Assembly (NCBI GenBank): GCA_902767565.1
Contig: CACXHY010000009.1
Location: 1-64,000 of the forward strand
DNA: 64,000 nucleotides
Source: an uncultured Eubacteriales bacterium
Lineage (GTDB): Bacteria; Bacillota; Clostridia; Christensenellales; Aristaeellaceae
Reading direction: 5' to 3'
Each line of letters begins with the position of its first letter. The stretch's first letter is position 1. The notes beneath the pieces were generated by a model. The model was not told where the DNA came from. It worked only from the letters and a program-made list of their open reading frames with translations, and searched no databases. Made by a program: the position numbers and the translations under genes. Shown here piece by piece: positions 16,464 to 25,322 of this stretch.

Positions 16464-19457
16464 ATGACCGCAGAGAGATCCAAAAAGCGCAAACAGGCCA
16501 AGAGCTACTCCGCCGACGGCATCGCGGTGCGCGTCATTCTGGGCGTCACGCTGATCGCGGTGGGCGTGCTGGTGACCCTGGCCTGTGTCATCGGCATGAA
16601 AGACGGCATCTTCGGTCCCATCGGAGATTTTGTTTTCAGGATGACCGGCTCCATGGCCTGGGGCATCCCGGTGCTGCTGATCTGGGGCGGCGTCGTCGCC
16701 TGCGTCAGCGCCCAGCGCAAGACCCACCTGAGGCCGTTTTTGATCGTCTGCCTGATCTATGTGCTCGTCTGCGGCTTCCTGGCGATCGTGTCTTATCTTC
16801 CGTCGGACGAGATCGGTGCCAGCACGGCGTGGATGGACGCGATATGGAACCGTAACGCGAACGACCAGAACATCTTTCATTTGGCAGGTTATTATGCACA
16901 GGCCGTAGGTCGCAATGGCGGCGGGATGCTCGGATATGTTGTGGCGTGGCCTTTGTGGAAACTCGCGGGCCCCATCTTCGGCGCGATCCTGATGGTGCCG
17001 CTGATCGTTCTGGCGGTCCTGTGGCTGTTCCATTTCAAGCCGAAGGCCTTCATGGAACGGCTGCATCAGCGGGGAGAACGCGCCGCGGAGAAGGAAAACG
17101 AGAAGGAACGCAAGCGGGAACAGGCCGTATGGGCCCAGGATCCCCGCTACAGTCAGGCGGTGCAGCAGCGGTCCGCCGCGCAGCCCGCGCCGGCAGCCTA
17201 TCCGCAGGCCGCCACCGCGCAGAACGTTCAGCCGGCCTACGCCCAGCCCTATCCCTCCGGATACGGCGCACCGGCCGGGCAGGCTCAGCAGCCCGCCGTG
17301 CGCGGCTTTGCCCCGGTACCGGAGGAGAACGCGTACACGCCCCCGGCCCGGGAAAGCGGTACCAGACAGGGCCGGTTCTTCTCCCGCCTGTTCGGCTCGC
17401 ATAATGAGCCGGAGGAGGAAGCTCCCCTGCGCAGCTCTCACCGCCGCGAATCGGCCCCTGCCCCCGACAGCAGCCCGGTCCCGGCAGCCAACGAGCCGGT
17501 CCGGAACTATTCGGACGCGGCAAGGACCGAACCGCAGGCACCCCCGTCCCGTCCCATGCGGGAGGTGCTGGACCGGACGGGCCGGGACGCGGACACCGAG
17601 ACGGTGCCGGAGCTCTTCCAGCCCAGGCGGCAGCGCACTTCCCGGGTGTTCTCGCCGGAGACCGTCGTCGAGGACCCTGTTCCCCCGGACGCTGTCAACA
17701 CCGAACGCAGATCCAGACGCAGACGGGCGCAGTCCGAGGCGGAAGGACCCGCGCAGCCGGAGCAGGCCCCGGGCGGACTTCAGCAGCCTGTGGACTCCTG
17801 GCAGGATGACGCGCCGCCGTGGGATGAGGACATCGTCGCCCCCGCCAAACCTGTGATGCCGGTGCTGAAAGGGCAGACACGCTCCGACGGCAGCGCCCTG
17901 ACCATCAAGCCGCCCCGCAGAGGCGCGGAGACCCTCGGCGGGAGCAAGGGCAGGAAGGCGGATGAGCAGGCGGAACAGCTTCGGATGTACATCGCTCCCA
18001 GTCTCGACTTCCTCCAGCCCGCCATGATCTCGGCCGCCGTCAGCCCCGAGGAGGATTCCGTCCGGGCCCGCAGGCTCGAGGAAACGCTGGCCAGCTTCAA
18101 GGTGGATGCCGTTGTCCGACACATCACCCACGGCCCCGCCGTCTCCCGATTCGAGCTGGAGATCGCCCAGGGCATCAAGGTCAGCAAGATCACCTCCCTG
18201 GCGGACAACATCGCCATGGATATGCAGGCCAAGAGCGTCCGCATCGAGGCGCCGATCCCCGGCAAGTCGCTGATCGGCGTGGAGGTGCCCAACCGCAGCG
18301 TGACCACCGTGGGCCTGCGGGAGCTGCTGGAAAGCCCTGCCATGCTGGAGGATAAAGACCCGCTGACCGTGGCCCTCGGCAAGGACATCGCGGGCACGCC
18401 CGTCACCTGCAACCTCTCCAGGATGCCGCACCTGCTGATCGCCGGCGCCACCGGGTCCGGCAAGTCGGTCTGCATCAACACGATCATCAATTCCCTGCTG
18501 TACCGCACGACGCCGGAGCAGGTCCGCCTGATCCTGGTGGACCCCAAGGTGGTGGAGCTGCAGTGCTACAACGGGTGTCCGCATCTGCTGCTGCCGGTGG
18601 TCAGCGATCCCCACAAGGCTTCCGCGGCCCTGGCCTGGGCGGTGGACGAGATGATGGCCCGCTACAACAAGTTCACCAAGGCCTCCGTGCGCAGCATCGA
18701 CGGCTACAACGCCCATCTGCCGGAGGGCGAGAAGCCCATGTACCGCCTGGTCATCATCATCGACGAGCTGGCCGATCTGATGATGGTCTGCAAGCGGGAC
18801 GTGGAAGAGCGCATCTGCCGCATCGCCCAGCTGGCCAGGGCCGCCGGCATCCACCTGATCGTGGCCACCCAGCGTCCCTCGGTAGACGTCATCACGGGCC
18901 TGATCAAGGCCAACATCCCCAGCCGCATCGCCTTCAAGGTCACGAGTTTCGTGGACAGCCGCACGATCCTGGACGGCGGCGGCGCGGAGCAGCTGCTGGG
19001 CTGGGGCGACATGCTCTACAAGCCCATGGGTTCCTTCACCCCCACGCGCATCCAGGGCTGCTTCCTCACCGACGACGAGGTCAACCACATCACGGATTTC
19101 ATCAAGAAGAACTGTCCCGCCCAGTACGACCCGGATATCATCGAGATGCTGGAGCACACCAGCGATGAGGACCCGGCGGGTACCCCCTCGACCGACGATT
19201 TTGCCGCCGAGGAGCCGCAGGATCCCGGGGACAGCAGCCTGCTGGCCCAATGCATCGAGATCGCCGTGCAGGACGGCCAGGTGTCAACCTCCATGCTGCA
19301 GCGGCGGCTGCGGGTGGGATACTCCCGGGCCGGACGTCTGGTGGACGAGATGGAGAAGCGCGGCATCGTCTCCCAGCAGGACGGCTCGAAACCCCGCATC
19401 TGCCTGATCTCCCGCGAGGAGTTCGAGCAGATGAAGGCGGACGGGGAGATCAAGTAA
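16464..19457 (+). CDS. ftsK: DNA translocase FtsK/SpoIIIE
   Basis: A 997-residue DNA pump for moving chromosomes through the closing septum. The N-terminus has four hydrophobic helices (about residues 25-200). A Gln/Pro/Ala/Arg-rich linker follows (~210-520), then the RecA-like motor with Walker A GATGSGKSV (~662) and Walker B VIIIDELADLMM (~763). The motor also carries RPSVDVITGLIKANIPSRIAF, and a C-terminal gamma winged-helix (~930-990, LRVGYSRAGRLVDEMEKRGIV) reads DNA polarity. The length and order are typical. A strong terminator follows. Confidence 0.97.
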   Translation: MTAERSKKRKQAKSYSADGIAVRVILGVTLIAVGVLVTLACVIGMKDGIFGPIGDFVFRMTGSMAWGIPVLLIWGGVVACVSAQRKTHLRPFLIVCLIYVLVCGFLAIVSYLPSDEIGASTAWMDAIWNRNANDQNIFHLAGYYAQAVGRNGGGMLGYVVAWPLWKLAGPIFGAILMVPLIVLAVLWLFHFKPKAFMERLHQRGERAAEKENEKERKREQAVWAQDPRYSQAVQQRSAAQPAPAAYPQAATAQNVQPAYAQPYPSGYGAPAGQAQQPAVRGFAPVPEENAYTPPARESGTRQGRFFSRLFGSHNEPEEEAPLRSSHRRESAPAPDSSPVPAANEPVRNYSDAARTEPQAPPSRPMREVLDRTGRDADTETVPELFQPRRQRTSRVFSPETVVEDPVPPDAVNTERRSRRRRAQSEAEGPAQPEQAPGGLQQPVDSWQDDAPPWDEDIVAPAKPVMPVLKGQTRSDGSALTIKPPRRGAETLGGSKGRKADEQAEQLRMYIAPSLDFLQPAMISAAVSPEEDSVRARRLEETLASFKVDAVVRHITHGPAVSRFELEIAQGIKVSKITSLADNIAMDMQAKSVRIEAPIPGKSLIGVEVPNRSVTTVGLRELLESPAMLEDKDPLTVALGKDIAGTPVTCNLSRMPHLLIAGATGSGKSVCINTIINSLLYRTTPEQVRLILVDPKVVELQCYNGCPHLLLPVVSDPHKASAALAWAVDEMMARYNKFTKASVRSIDGYNAHLPEGEKPMYRLVIIIDELADLMMVCKRDVEERICRIAQLARAAGIHLIVATQRPSVDVITGLIKANIPSRIAFKVTSFVDSRTILDGGGAEQLLGWGDMLYKPMGSFTPTRIQGCFLTDDEVNHITDFIKKNCPAQYDPDIIEMLEHTSDEDPAGTPSTDDFAAEEPQDPGDSSLLAQCIEIAVQDGQVSTSMLQRRLRVGYSRAGRLVDEMEKRGIVSQQDGSKPRICLISREEFEQMKADGEIK

Positions 19458-19477
19458 CCCGCCCATCGCGCAGCGCA

Positions 19478-19507
19478 CAGAAAAACGCCCTCAGGGGCGT
19501 TTTTCTG
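19478..19507. terminator. Bidirectional terminator between ftsK and pncB
   Basis: CAGAAAAACGCCC pairs with GGGCGTTTTTCTG around TCAG, perfect on both strands. Confidence 0.9.
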
Positions 19508-19521
19508 CGGGAAGAAGGGAT

Positions 19522-20730
19522 TCAGCGAAGGGTCTTCTCCTTCTCCCGGTCCAGGCGGAAGGAGACCGCGCTCTTCAGGTACTCCAGGTACCGGGGGTCC
19601 CGGCACATGGCTTTCTCCGGATTGTCCGAGATCTTGGCCACGGCGCGGCCGTTCACGCTCTGCAGCTTGATGACGATATTCAGGGCGCGCTCGCAGGTGT
19701 CGTTGGAGCAGAAGGTGCCGATGCCGAAGGAGACCTTCACCCGGTCATGGAAATGGTCGTACAGCGCCTGGGCCCGGTCAAAGTCGAGACTGTCGGAGAA
19801 GAGGAGCAGCTTCGTCCGGGGATCCACGCCGTAGGACTGATAGTGGCGGATCAGCTTTTCGCCCCACTCGTAGGGATCGCCGCTGTCGTGCCGCACGCCG
19901 CTGAAGTTGTTGACCATGGAGCGGTTGAAATCATACAGGAAGAGGTCCGTGGTGATGGTGTCCGTCAGGGCGGTGCCGTTATCGCCGCGGTACTCGTCGT
20001 ACCAGTCCTCCAGGGCGTAATGGTTGGTGTACGCCAGGGGGATCTCGTCGATGCCCTGGTACATCTGCACATACTCGTGGGCATAGGTGCCGATGGGCGT
20101 CAGATCGTACTTCATGGCGAGATACACGTTGGAGGTGCCCACGCAGTTCTTCGTCTCCGTGGCCAGGCGGCGGACCACCTCGTCCTCCCACTCCCGGCTC
20201 AGACGGCGGCGGCAGCCGAATTCCGCGAACCGGAAGGTATAGCGGCCCTCGCGGAATCCCGCGATCTTGGCGTCCAGCCGCTCCTTTGCGGAAGCCAGCA
20301 GGGTGTCGTAATCATAGGTCATGCGGAAATAGACCTCATTGACGATCTCCAGCAGGAAGATCTCGAACTGCATGGCGGAGAAGAGCGGGCCGCGGACCGT
20401 GACGGACAGCTTCCCGTCCTCCGACAGACCGGTCTCCACATAGTCGCGGATGGGGCGCCACAGCCGCAGGAATTCCACATAGTCCGGCTTGATGAAGCGG
20501 ATGGAGCGCAGATAGTCCAGCTCCTCCTTCCGGAAGGTGAGGGTGCACAGATGATCGATCTGGGCATCGATCTCCTCCAGCATCTCCGGCGTGAACACGG
20601 CGCCGGCGGTCCGGCAGCGGAAATCGTACTCCCCCACCAGATTGGTGTGCTTGTGGAAAATGACCTGATCCATGTTGAACTTGTACAGGTCCGTATCCAG
20701 CAGCGAAACAATGATCGGTTGGAGCTTCAT
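19522..20730 (-). CDS. pncB: Nicotinate phosphoribosyltransferase
   Basis: A 402-residue PncB that joins nicotinate to PRPP to give nicotinate mononucleotide, the entry step of the Preiss-Handler NAD salvage route. Characteristic pieces are the LLDTDLYKFNMDQVIF start, the FAEFGCRRR segment and SGVRHDSGDPYEWGEKLI of the phosphoribosyl site. The length is like E. coli PncB. It is the last gene of a three-gene minus-strand operon: nicotinamidase-like, methyltransferase, pncB, with gaps of 10 and 18 bases. The nicotinamidase would supply its substrate. Confidence 0.95.
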   Translation of the reverse strand: MKLQPIIVSLLDTDLYKFNMDQVIFHKHTNLVGEYDFRCRTAGAVFTPEMLEEIDAQIDHLCTLTFRKEELDYLRSIRFIKPDYVEFLRLWRPIRDYVETGLSEDGKLSVTVRGPLFSAMQFEIFLLEIVNEVYFRMTYDYDTLLASAKERLDAKIAGFREGRYTFRFAEFGCRRRLSREWEDEVVRRLATETKNCVGTSNVYLAMKYDLTPIGTYAHEYVQMYQGIDEIPLAYTNHYALEDWYDEYRGDNGTALTDTITTDLFLYDFNRSMVNNFSGVRHDSGDPYEWGEKLIRHYQSYGVDPRTKLLLFSDSLDFDRAQALYDHFHDRVKVSFGIGTFCSNDTCERALNIVIKLQSVNGRAVAKISDNPEKAMCRDPRYLEYLKSAVSFRLDREKEKTLR

Positions 20731-20748
20731 GGGATGACCTCCTTGCAG

Positions 20749-21567
20749 TCAGCTGTCCATTGTCAGCGTGTTTTCGTCGGGTCTTCTTCCGAGGATGAGC
20801 GCGAAGTGCGTCGCCGCTCCGTCGCCGGGATCCACGCCCAGCGCGGTCTCCGCGTCGCAGCGGATCCATGGAAGGGTATATCGGGCCAGGTAGAGCCGCC
20901 GGAAGGCATGCTGCGGATCGATCACCGCCATCAGCTCCTCCATGCCGTAGGAGAAGTAGTTCTCGGCACACTCGCGGTCCCAGTTCTCGGTATAGTGAAA
21001 CTTCAGCAGCAGGTGCGTCAGGTTCCTGCGGATCCCGATGGGGCCGTGGGCAGCCTCGAAGCTCGCGATCTGCCAGTCCGGCAGCAGGCTCCGGATCCTC
21101 CTGAGAACGGCAGGCGGTGTCACGGCACCGTCGTCCTCCGAGACGTACATCATGTCCCGCACAACGATGTACCGGGGCCGCGTGTCATGCAGAAGCTTCC
21201 GGATGACGGCGGTATCGAAGCCGTAGTGGAAGACCTCGTGAAAGACGGATGAGAAGTTCACGGCGATCTGCTCCGGGGGGACGCCCAGTTCCCGGATCTT
21301 CTCCGTCACGTCTTCCGGATCGCTGAAGAACCAGGCACCTTCCCTGGCCGCCTCGCGGGCCGCAGCGATCATGGCCCCGTCGATGTCGAAGCCGATAAAG
21401 CGCATGGAGGGAAACAGGTCCGAGAGAAAGCGGATCAGGGAACCGTCCGCGCACCCGTAGTCCACCACAAGGGACGCGCCGGGGATCTTGTCCATGAAGA
21501 AGGCCTTGTCCCACATGGAGCGCCGCATCCGATCGTTGTAGACGGCGTAATCCTCGATATCGGGCAT
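20749..21567 (-). CDS. Class I SAM-dependent methyltransferase
   Basis: A 272-residue Rossmann methyltransferase. Motif I is LVVDYGCADGSLIRFL (~34-49), the acidic second strand is FIGFDIDG (~58), and the post-I region VNFSSVFHEVFHYG follows. The acceptor is not recognisable. Its place between a nicotinamidase-like gene and pncB, with almost no gaps, hints at a link to pyridine nucleotide metabolism, for instance methylation of nicotinate or nicotinamide. That is a guess from context only. Confidence 0.8.
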   Translation of the reverse strand: MPDIEDYAVYNDRMRRSMWDKAFFMDKIPGASLVVDYGCADGSLIRFLSDLFPSMRFIGFDIDGAMIAAAREAAREGAWFFSDPEDVTEKIRELGVPPEQIAVNFSSVFHEVFHYGFDTAVIRKLLHDTRPRYIVVRDMMYVSEDDGAVTPPAVLRRIRSLLPDWQIASFEAAHGPIGIRRNLTHLLLKFHYTENWDRECAENYFSYGMEELMAVIDPQHAFRRLYLARYTLPWIRCDAETALGVDPGDGAATHFALILGRRPDENTLTMDS

Positions 21568-21577
21568 GGTCCCCGCC

Positions 21578-22102
21578 TCACACCACCGCGAACTGGCAGG
21601 AGCGCAGCGTCTCCAGCGCCGCCTCGTGCTTCGCCGGGGTCACGCCGGCGCAGAGGTCAGCCTCGACCTTCATGGACATCTCAGGGAAGAAGGCCTTCAG
21701 CAGCAGAGCGTTGGACACCACGCAGATATCCGTGCACAGCCCCACGAAGGTCGCCGAGAAGGCTTCCCCGCCGGTCAGCGCGGCCGCGGTCTCCGGCAGG
21801 TCGCGGCTGCCGAACGTGCCCTTTTCGATGAAGGAGGCACCCTTCCCCTCCAGCGCTTCCGCGATGACGGCGTTCAGCTTCCAGCCGTCCGTGCCGCGGA
21901 TGCAGTGCGGGACCGGCAGGTTCTTGCCCTCCTGCGTGTCCATGTAGTCCTCGCCGTGGGTATCCATCGTCACGATGATATCGCCGTCCCAGCCGCGGAT
22001 CCGCTCCGCCACGGCGGGAACGATAGCCTGCGCCTCCGCGGTCCCCAGCGCGCCGTCCACAAAATCCTTCTGCATATCCACCACGATCAGCAAGTTGCGC
22101 AT
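21578..22102 (-). CDS. pncA: Isochorismatase-family hydrolase, probable nicotinamidase
   Basis: A 174-residue cysteine hydrolase. The triad is visible as Asp in VVDMQKDFVDG (residue 9), Lys in FIEKGTFGS and Cys in VGLCTDICVVSNALLLKA. DTHGEDY supplies metal ligands typical of nicotinamidases, and the short length agrees. Nicotinamidase turns nicotinamide into nicotinate, the substrate of PncB two genes downstream. An AAGGAGG site lies 8 bases before the ATG. It is the first gene of the operon and has a strong promoter overlapping a palindrome. Confidence 0.82.
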   Translation of the reverse strand: MRNLLIVVDMQKDFVDGALGTAEAQAIVPAVAERIRGWDGDIIVTMDTHGEDYMDTQEGKNLPVPHCIRGTDGWKLNAVIAEALEGKGASFIEKGTFGSRDLPETAAALTGGEAFSATFVGLCTDICVVSNALLLKAFFPEMSMKVEADLCAGVTPAKHEAALETLRSCQFAVV

Positions 22103-22127
22103 AAGCCGGCCTCCTTCGAAGATATAT

Positions 22128-22170
22128 TTGTTAACAATTTCACAATATCACAGATCAGACGTTCTGTCAA
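22128..22170 (-). promoter_or_regulatory. Promoter and palindromic operator candidate for the NAD salvage operon
   Basis: On the minus strand TTGACA (22170-22165), 17-base spacer, TATTGT (22147-22142). A perfect 10-base palindrome TTGTTAACAA (22128-22137) covers the expected transcription start, a position suited to a repressor. The regulator is not identified. Confidence 0.75.
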
Positions 22171-22203
22171 TAGAGTTTGTGAAGAAAATATCAATATGAC
22201 TGT

Positions 22204-23652
22204 TCACGCCTGATTCTCTTCCGCCTTGACCAGGTCCCAATAGGCGTCCATCTCCGCCAGGGTCATGCCCTGCAGCTGTTTGCCTTCGGCGAGGATCGCG
22301 GCCTCCATGCGCCCGAAGCGGCGGATGAACTTGGCCGTGGCGGCGGAGAGCGCTTCCTCGGGATCCGCACCGGCCAGCCTGGCCACATTCACACAGGCAA
22401 AGAGCAGATCGCCCAGCTCCATGGCGGGGTCCCGGCCGGCGTCGATCTCCGCCAGCGCCTCCCCCGCTTCCTCGGTCACCTTGGGCAGGGCTTCGGCCGC
22501 GGTGTTCCAGTCAAAGCCCACCTGCGCTGCCTTCTTCTGGACCTTGGCGGCGCGGGTCAGCGCAGGCAGCGCGGCGGACACGTCCCGGAGCACCTCGGAC
22601 TGGGTCTTCTGGTGCCTCTCCTCACGCTTGATCTTCTCCCAATTCCCGGATACTTCCTCCGCCGTCTCGCAGTGATCGCTTCCGAAGATGTGGGTATGGC
22701 GCCGAATCATTTTGCGGCAGACGGCGGTGGTCACGTCGGTGATGTCGAATTCGCCCGCGGACCGGCCGATGTCCGCGTGGAAGACGATCTGCAGCAATAC
22801 GTCGCCCAGTTCATCCGCCAGGTGGTCCATGTCCCCGTCGTCGATGGCGCCGGCCGCCTCGTAGGCCTCCTCGAGCAGGTATTTCCGCAGGGTCTCATGG
22901 GTCTGGGCGCGATCCCAGGGGCAGCCGCCCTCCCCCCGCAGCGCAGCCATGATCCGCACGAGATCGTCGAACCCGTACCTGTCCCGGCTCATGAGATCCG
23001 CCGGCGGTACCACGGCGCAGACCGTGTGGTCGTAGGATGGCTGCCGGTCCAGTTCGCACAGGGCGATCCGCAAGGGCTTCCGGCTTGTTTTTGCGGTGCT
23101 GGGGCAGAAGACAACGGACGCCTCATCCCCGTAGAGGGAGGAGAGCCGCAGCTTGACCTCCCCCGCCAGGATCCGGTCGTCGATCTCGGTGATCAGCAGC
23201 GGCCAGGCGGGATCGGGCGTCACCTTCGCGATGTCGGAGGCGCTGACGGTCAGCCAGCCGTCGCAGGCGACATCTGCCTCCGACAGGGCCACATCCGCGG
23301 CGGAGATGCCGGGGATCACGCGCAGCGCAGCGCCGTCCGGCTTCAGTTCGCGCAGGCAGCGCACCGCGCCGTCGAGCACCGCGTCCTGCACGGCAAAAGT
23401 GACGGGATGATTCCCCGCCTCGAGCCACAGCGCTTCCGCCATGGCGCGGTGCATGTCGTCGAAGGAATCAAAGCGTTCATAGTACCCGTCGAGATCTCGG
23501 AACGCGATGCCCTGCTCCGCAAGCCACTCGGCCGTGCGGTGGCGGGCCGTGCGCAGGATCAGGTGCCTGGCGTCGCGCAGGGCCTTTTCGGCCTGGCGGG
23601 TGAGGTAGTTCGGGCTGCCCGGTCCGAGCGTGACGACGGTGATGCTGCTCAT
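22204..23652 (-). CDS. mazG: Tetrapyrrole methylase-MazG fusion (YabN type)
   Basis: 482 residues: an N-terminal SAM-binding tetrapyrrole-methylase fold (VVTLGPGSPNYLT at the start, VIPGISAADVAL ~115), then two MazG pyrophosphohydrolase repeats (~225-482) with EEAYEAAGAIDD, DELGDVLLQIVFH and EEAGEALAEI. MazG hydrolyses nucleoside triphosphates to clear damaged nucleotides. The start ATG 23652 overlaps the upstream stop by ATGA; a longer frame to 24207 is only the shadow of that gene. Fusion and linkage to a SpoVB-like flippase match yabM-yabN of Bacillus, a conserved pair. Confidence 0.93.
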   Translation of the reverse strand: MSSITVVTLGPGSPNYLTRQAEKALRDARHLILRTARHRTAEWLAEQGIAFRDLDGYYERFDSFDDMHRAMAEALWLEAGNHPVTFAVQDAVLDGAVRCLRELKPDGAALRVIPGISAADVALSEADVACDGWLTVSASDIAKVTPDPAWPLLITEIDDRILAGEVKLRLSSLYGDEASVVFCPSTAKTSRKPLRIALCELDRQPSYDHTVCAVVPPADLMSRDRYGFDDLVRIMAALRGEGGCPWDRAQTHETLRKYLLEEAYEAAGAIDDGDMDHLADELGDVLLQIVFHADIGRSAGEFDITDVTTAVCRKMIRRHTHIFGSDHCETAEEVSGNWEKIKREERHQKTQSEVLRDVSAALPALTRAAKVQKKAAQVGFDWNTAAEALPKVTEEAGEALAEIDAGRDPAMELGDLLFACVNVARLAGADPEEALSAATAKFIRRFGRMEAAILAEGKQLQGMTLAEMDAYWDLVKAEENQA

Positions 23653-25271
23653 TTCATAAACCTCCTGACGATGCGCTGCACCTTTCCGGGCAGATTCTCC
23701 ACGTTGATGGTGCGGGATGCCAGTGCGACAAACGCGTACAGCACCACGCCCACACCCACGCACAGGATGATCCCGGCCATCAGCACGACGCCGCTGAGCT
23801 GATCCGGGCTGCCGAAACAGAAATGCCACAGCGCCCAGACGACGCCGCCCATCACCGCAGCGCAGCCCAGCGGTTTCAGCACGATATCGACCGCGCTGAA
23901 GCGGTAGCCCGTGTATTTGCAGACATAGTACAGGTTCGGGACCATGCTGACGGTATAGCAGAGCAGCGACGCCCAGGGCGCGCCGTGGATGTTGATCTGC
24001 GGATCGCGGACCAGGGTGTAGTTCAGGCCGATCTTCATCGCCACGCCGACGAACAGCGTGATCATGGGGATATACTGCTTGCCCGCGCCCTGCAGGATGC
24101 CGCTGGTCGCCTGCACCATCGTGAACAGCACGATCGTCAGCGCAGACACCTGCAGCAGCTCGGCGGCGATGTTCAGGTACTGGACCTCGTAGCCGCTGCG
24201 GTAGCACATGTACAGGATGGGCTTGGCCAGGATGCTCATGCCGATCGAGCAGGGGAAGCCGATGACCGCCGCCATCTTCAGGCCGATGCCGGTCTCCCGG
24301 GCCACGAAGTCCCGGTCCCCGCGCGCCAGTCCCACGGCGATATCCGGCACCAGGTTCGTGCCCATGGCCATCGCGATCGCGGTGGGCACATTGATCAGCG
24401 TGATGACCGGTCCGGTATACGCGCCGTAGAGGATGCGCGCCACGTCCTTATCGATGCCGGAGCCCACCATCAGCGGGCGGATCATATGGCTGTCGATAAA
24501 GCCCGCCAGCGGCACGATACACGCTCCGAGCGTGATCGGCACCGCGACCAGCATCAGCTGGCTCAGGATCCTGCCGGTCGACAGGGTCGGCGCGTCGGGG
24601 TCCTGGACAGCCTCGTCCAGCGCGCTCGAGGACCTGCGGTGCCTCAGCAGCATGTACAGCAGCGATACGCCCTCCGCGATGGTGGATCCGAGCAGGGCTC
24701 CCGCGACGCCAAGCGCGATGTTGGGCGTCTCCCCCTGCCGCATGCCGACCGCCGCCAGCGGCAGGGCCACGAACACGCGGCCGATCTGCTCGATCAGCTG
24801 CGAGATCGCCGTCGGCACCATGTTGCGCTGCCCCTGCAGAAAGCCGCGATACGCGCTCATCACGCACACGAACAGCAGGCTCGGGGCGATCGCCATAAAG
24901 CCCAGACGCGTATCCGGGTCGTTGTGCGACTCGGCCAGCACGCCGGCGAGCGCGAACATCAGCACCGATGTGACAACGCCGAGCAGCAGCAGGATGCGCA
25001 GGGCAACGCTGAAGATCCGTTTCGCGTTCCGGGGATCATTGCGCGTGACGTAATGCGCCATCATGCGCGAGATGGCGACGGGCAGACCCGCGGAGGAGAT
25101 CGAGAGCAGCAGGTTGTAGGTCGGATACACGGTCGAATAGACGCCCATGCCGTCCTGGGTGATGATGTTGGTCAGCGGGATGCGGTACAGCACGCCGACG
25201 ACCTTGCAGATGATGCCCGCGACGCCGAGAATGGAGACGCCGCCGACGATGCTTTTCTCTTTTTGGGTCAT
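23649..25271 (-). CDS. MOP-superfamily polysaccharide/lipid flippase (SpoVB/MurJ-like)
   Basis: A 540-residue integral membrane protein with about 14 helices. It begins KEKSIVGGVSILGVAGIICKVVGVLYRIPL and carries SAGLPVAISRMM and YRGFLQGQRNMVPTA, both typical of the SpoVB/YabM branch of MOP flippases. These move lipid-linked precursors, such as lipid II or polysaccharide units, across the membrane. Its stop overlaps mazG, the same order as yabM-yabN, so YabM is the closest comparison. It lies 51 bases after trkH in the same direction, likely in one transcript. Confidence 0.9.
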   Translation of the reverse strand: MTQKEKSIVGGVSILGVAGIICKVVGVLYRIPLTNIITQDGMGVYSTVYPTYNLLLSISSAGLPVAISRMMAHYVTRNDPRNAKRIFSVALRILLLLGVVTSVLMFALAGVLAESHNDPDTRLGFMAIAPSLLFVCVMSAYRGFLQGQRNMVPTAISQLIEQIGRVFVALPLAAVGMRQGETPNIALGVAGALLGSTIAEGVSLLYMLLRHRRSSSALDEAVQDPDAPTLSTGRILSQLMLVAVPITLGACIVPLAGFIDSHMIRPLMVGSGIDKDVARILYGAYTGPVITLINVPTAIAMAMGTNLVPDIAVGLARGDRDFVARETGIGLKMAAVIGFPCSIGMSILAKPILYMCYRSGYEVQYLNIAAELLQVSALTIVLFTMVQATSGILQGAGKQYIPMITLFVGVAMKIGLNYTLVRDPQINIHGAPWASLLCYTVSMVPNLYYVCKYTGYRFSAVDIVLKPLGCAAVMGGVVWALWHFCFGSPDQLSGVVLMAGIILCVGVGVVLYAFVALASRTINVENLPGKVQRIVRRFMK

Positions 25272-25322
25272 ATGTCAGCCCCCTTTTCGGGCCATATGCG
25301 CGGTCCGCCTTCGCGTTCTGTC

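Noticed and set aside
14862-19250. 1462-residue frame on the minus strand opposite psuG and ftsK
   Set aside because: It lies antisense to well-identified genes, is His/Gly/Arg-rich as expected for the mirror of GC-rich coding DNA, and matches no family.
22204-24207. 667-residue version of the MazG protein
   Set aside because: The extra 185 N-terminal residues are the out-of-frame mirror of the flippase gene; the real start is the ATGA overlap at 23652.
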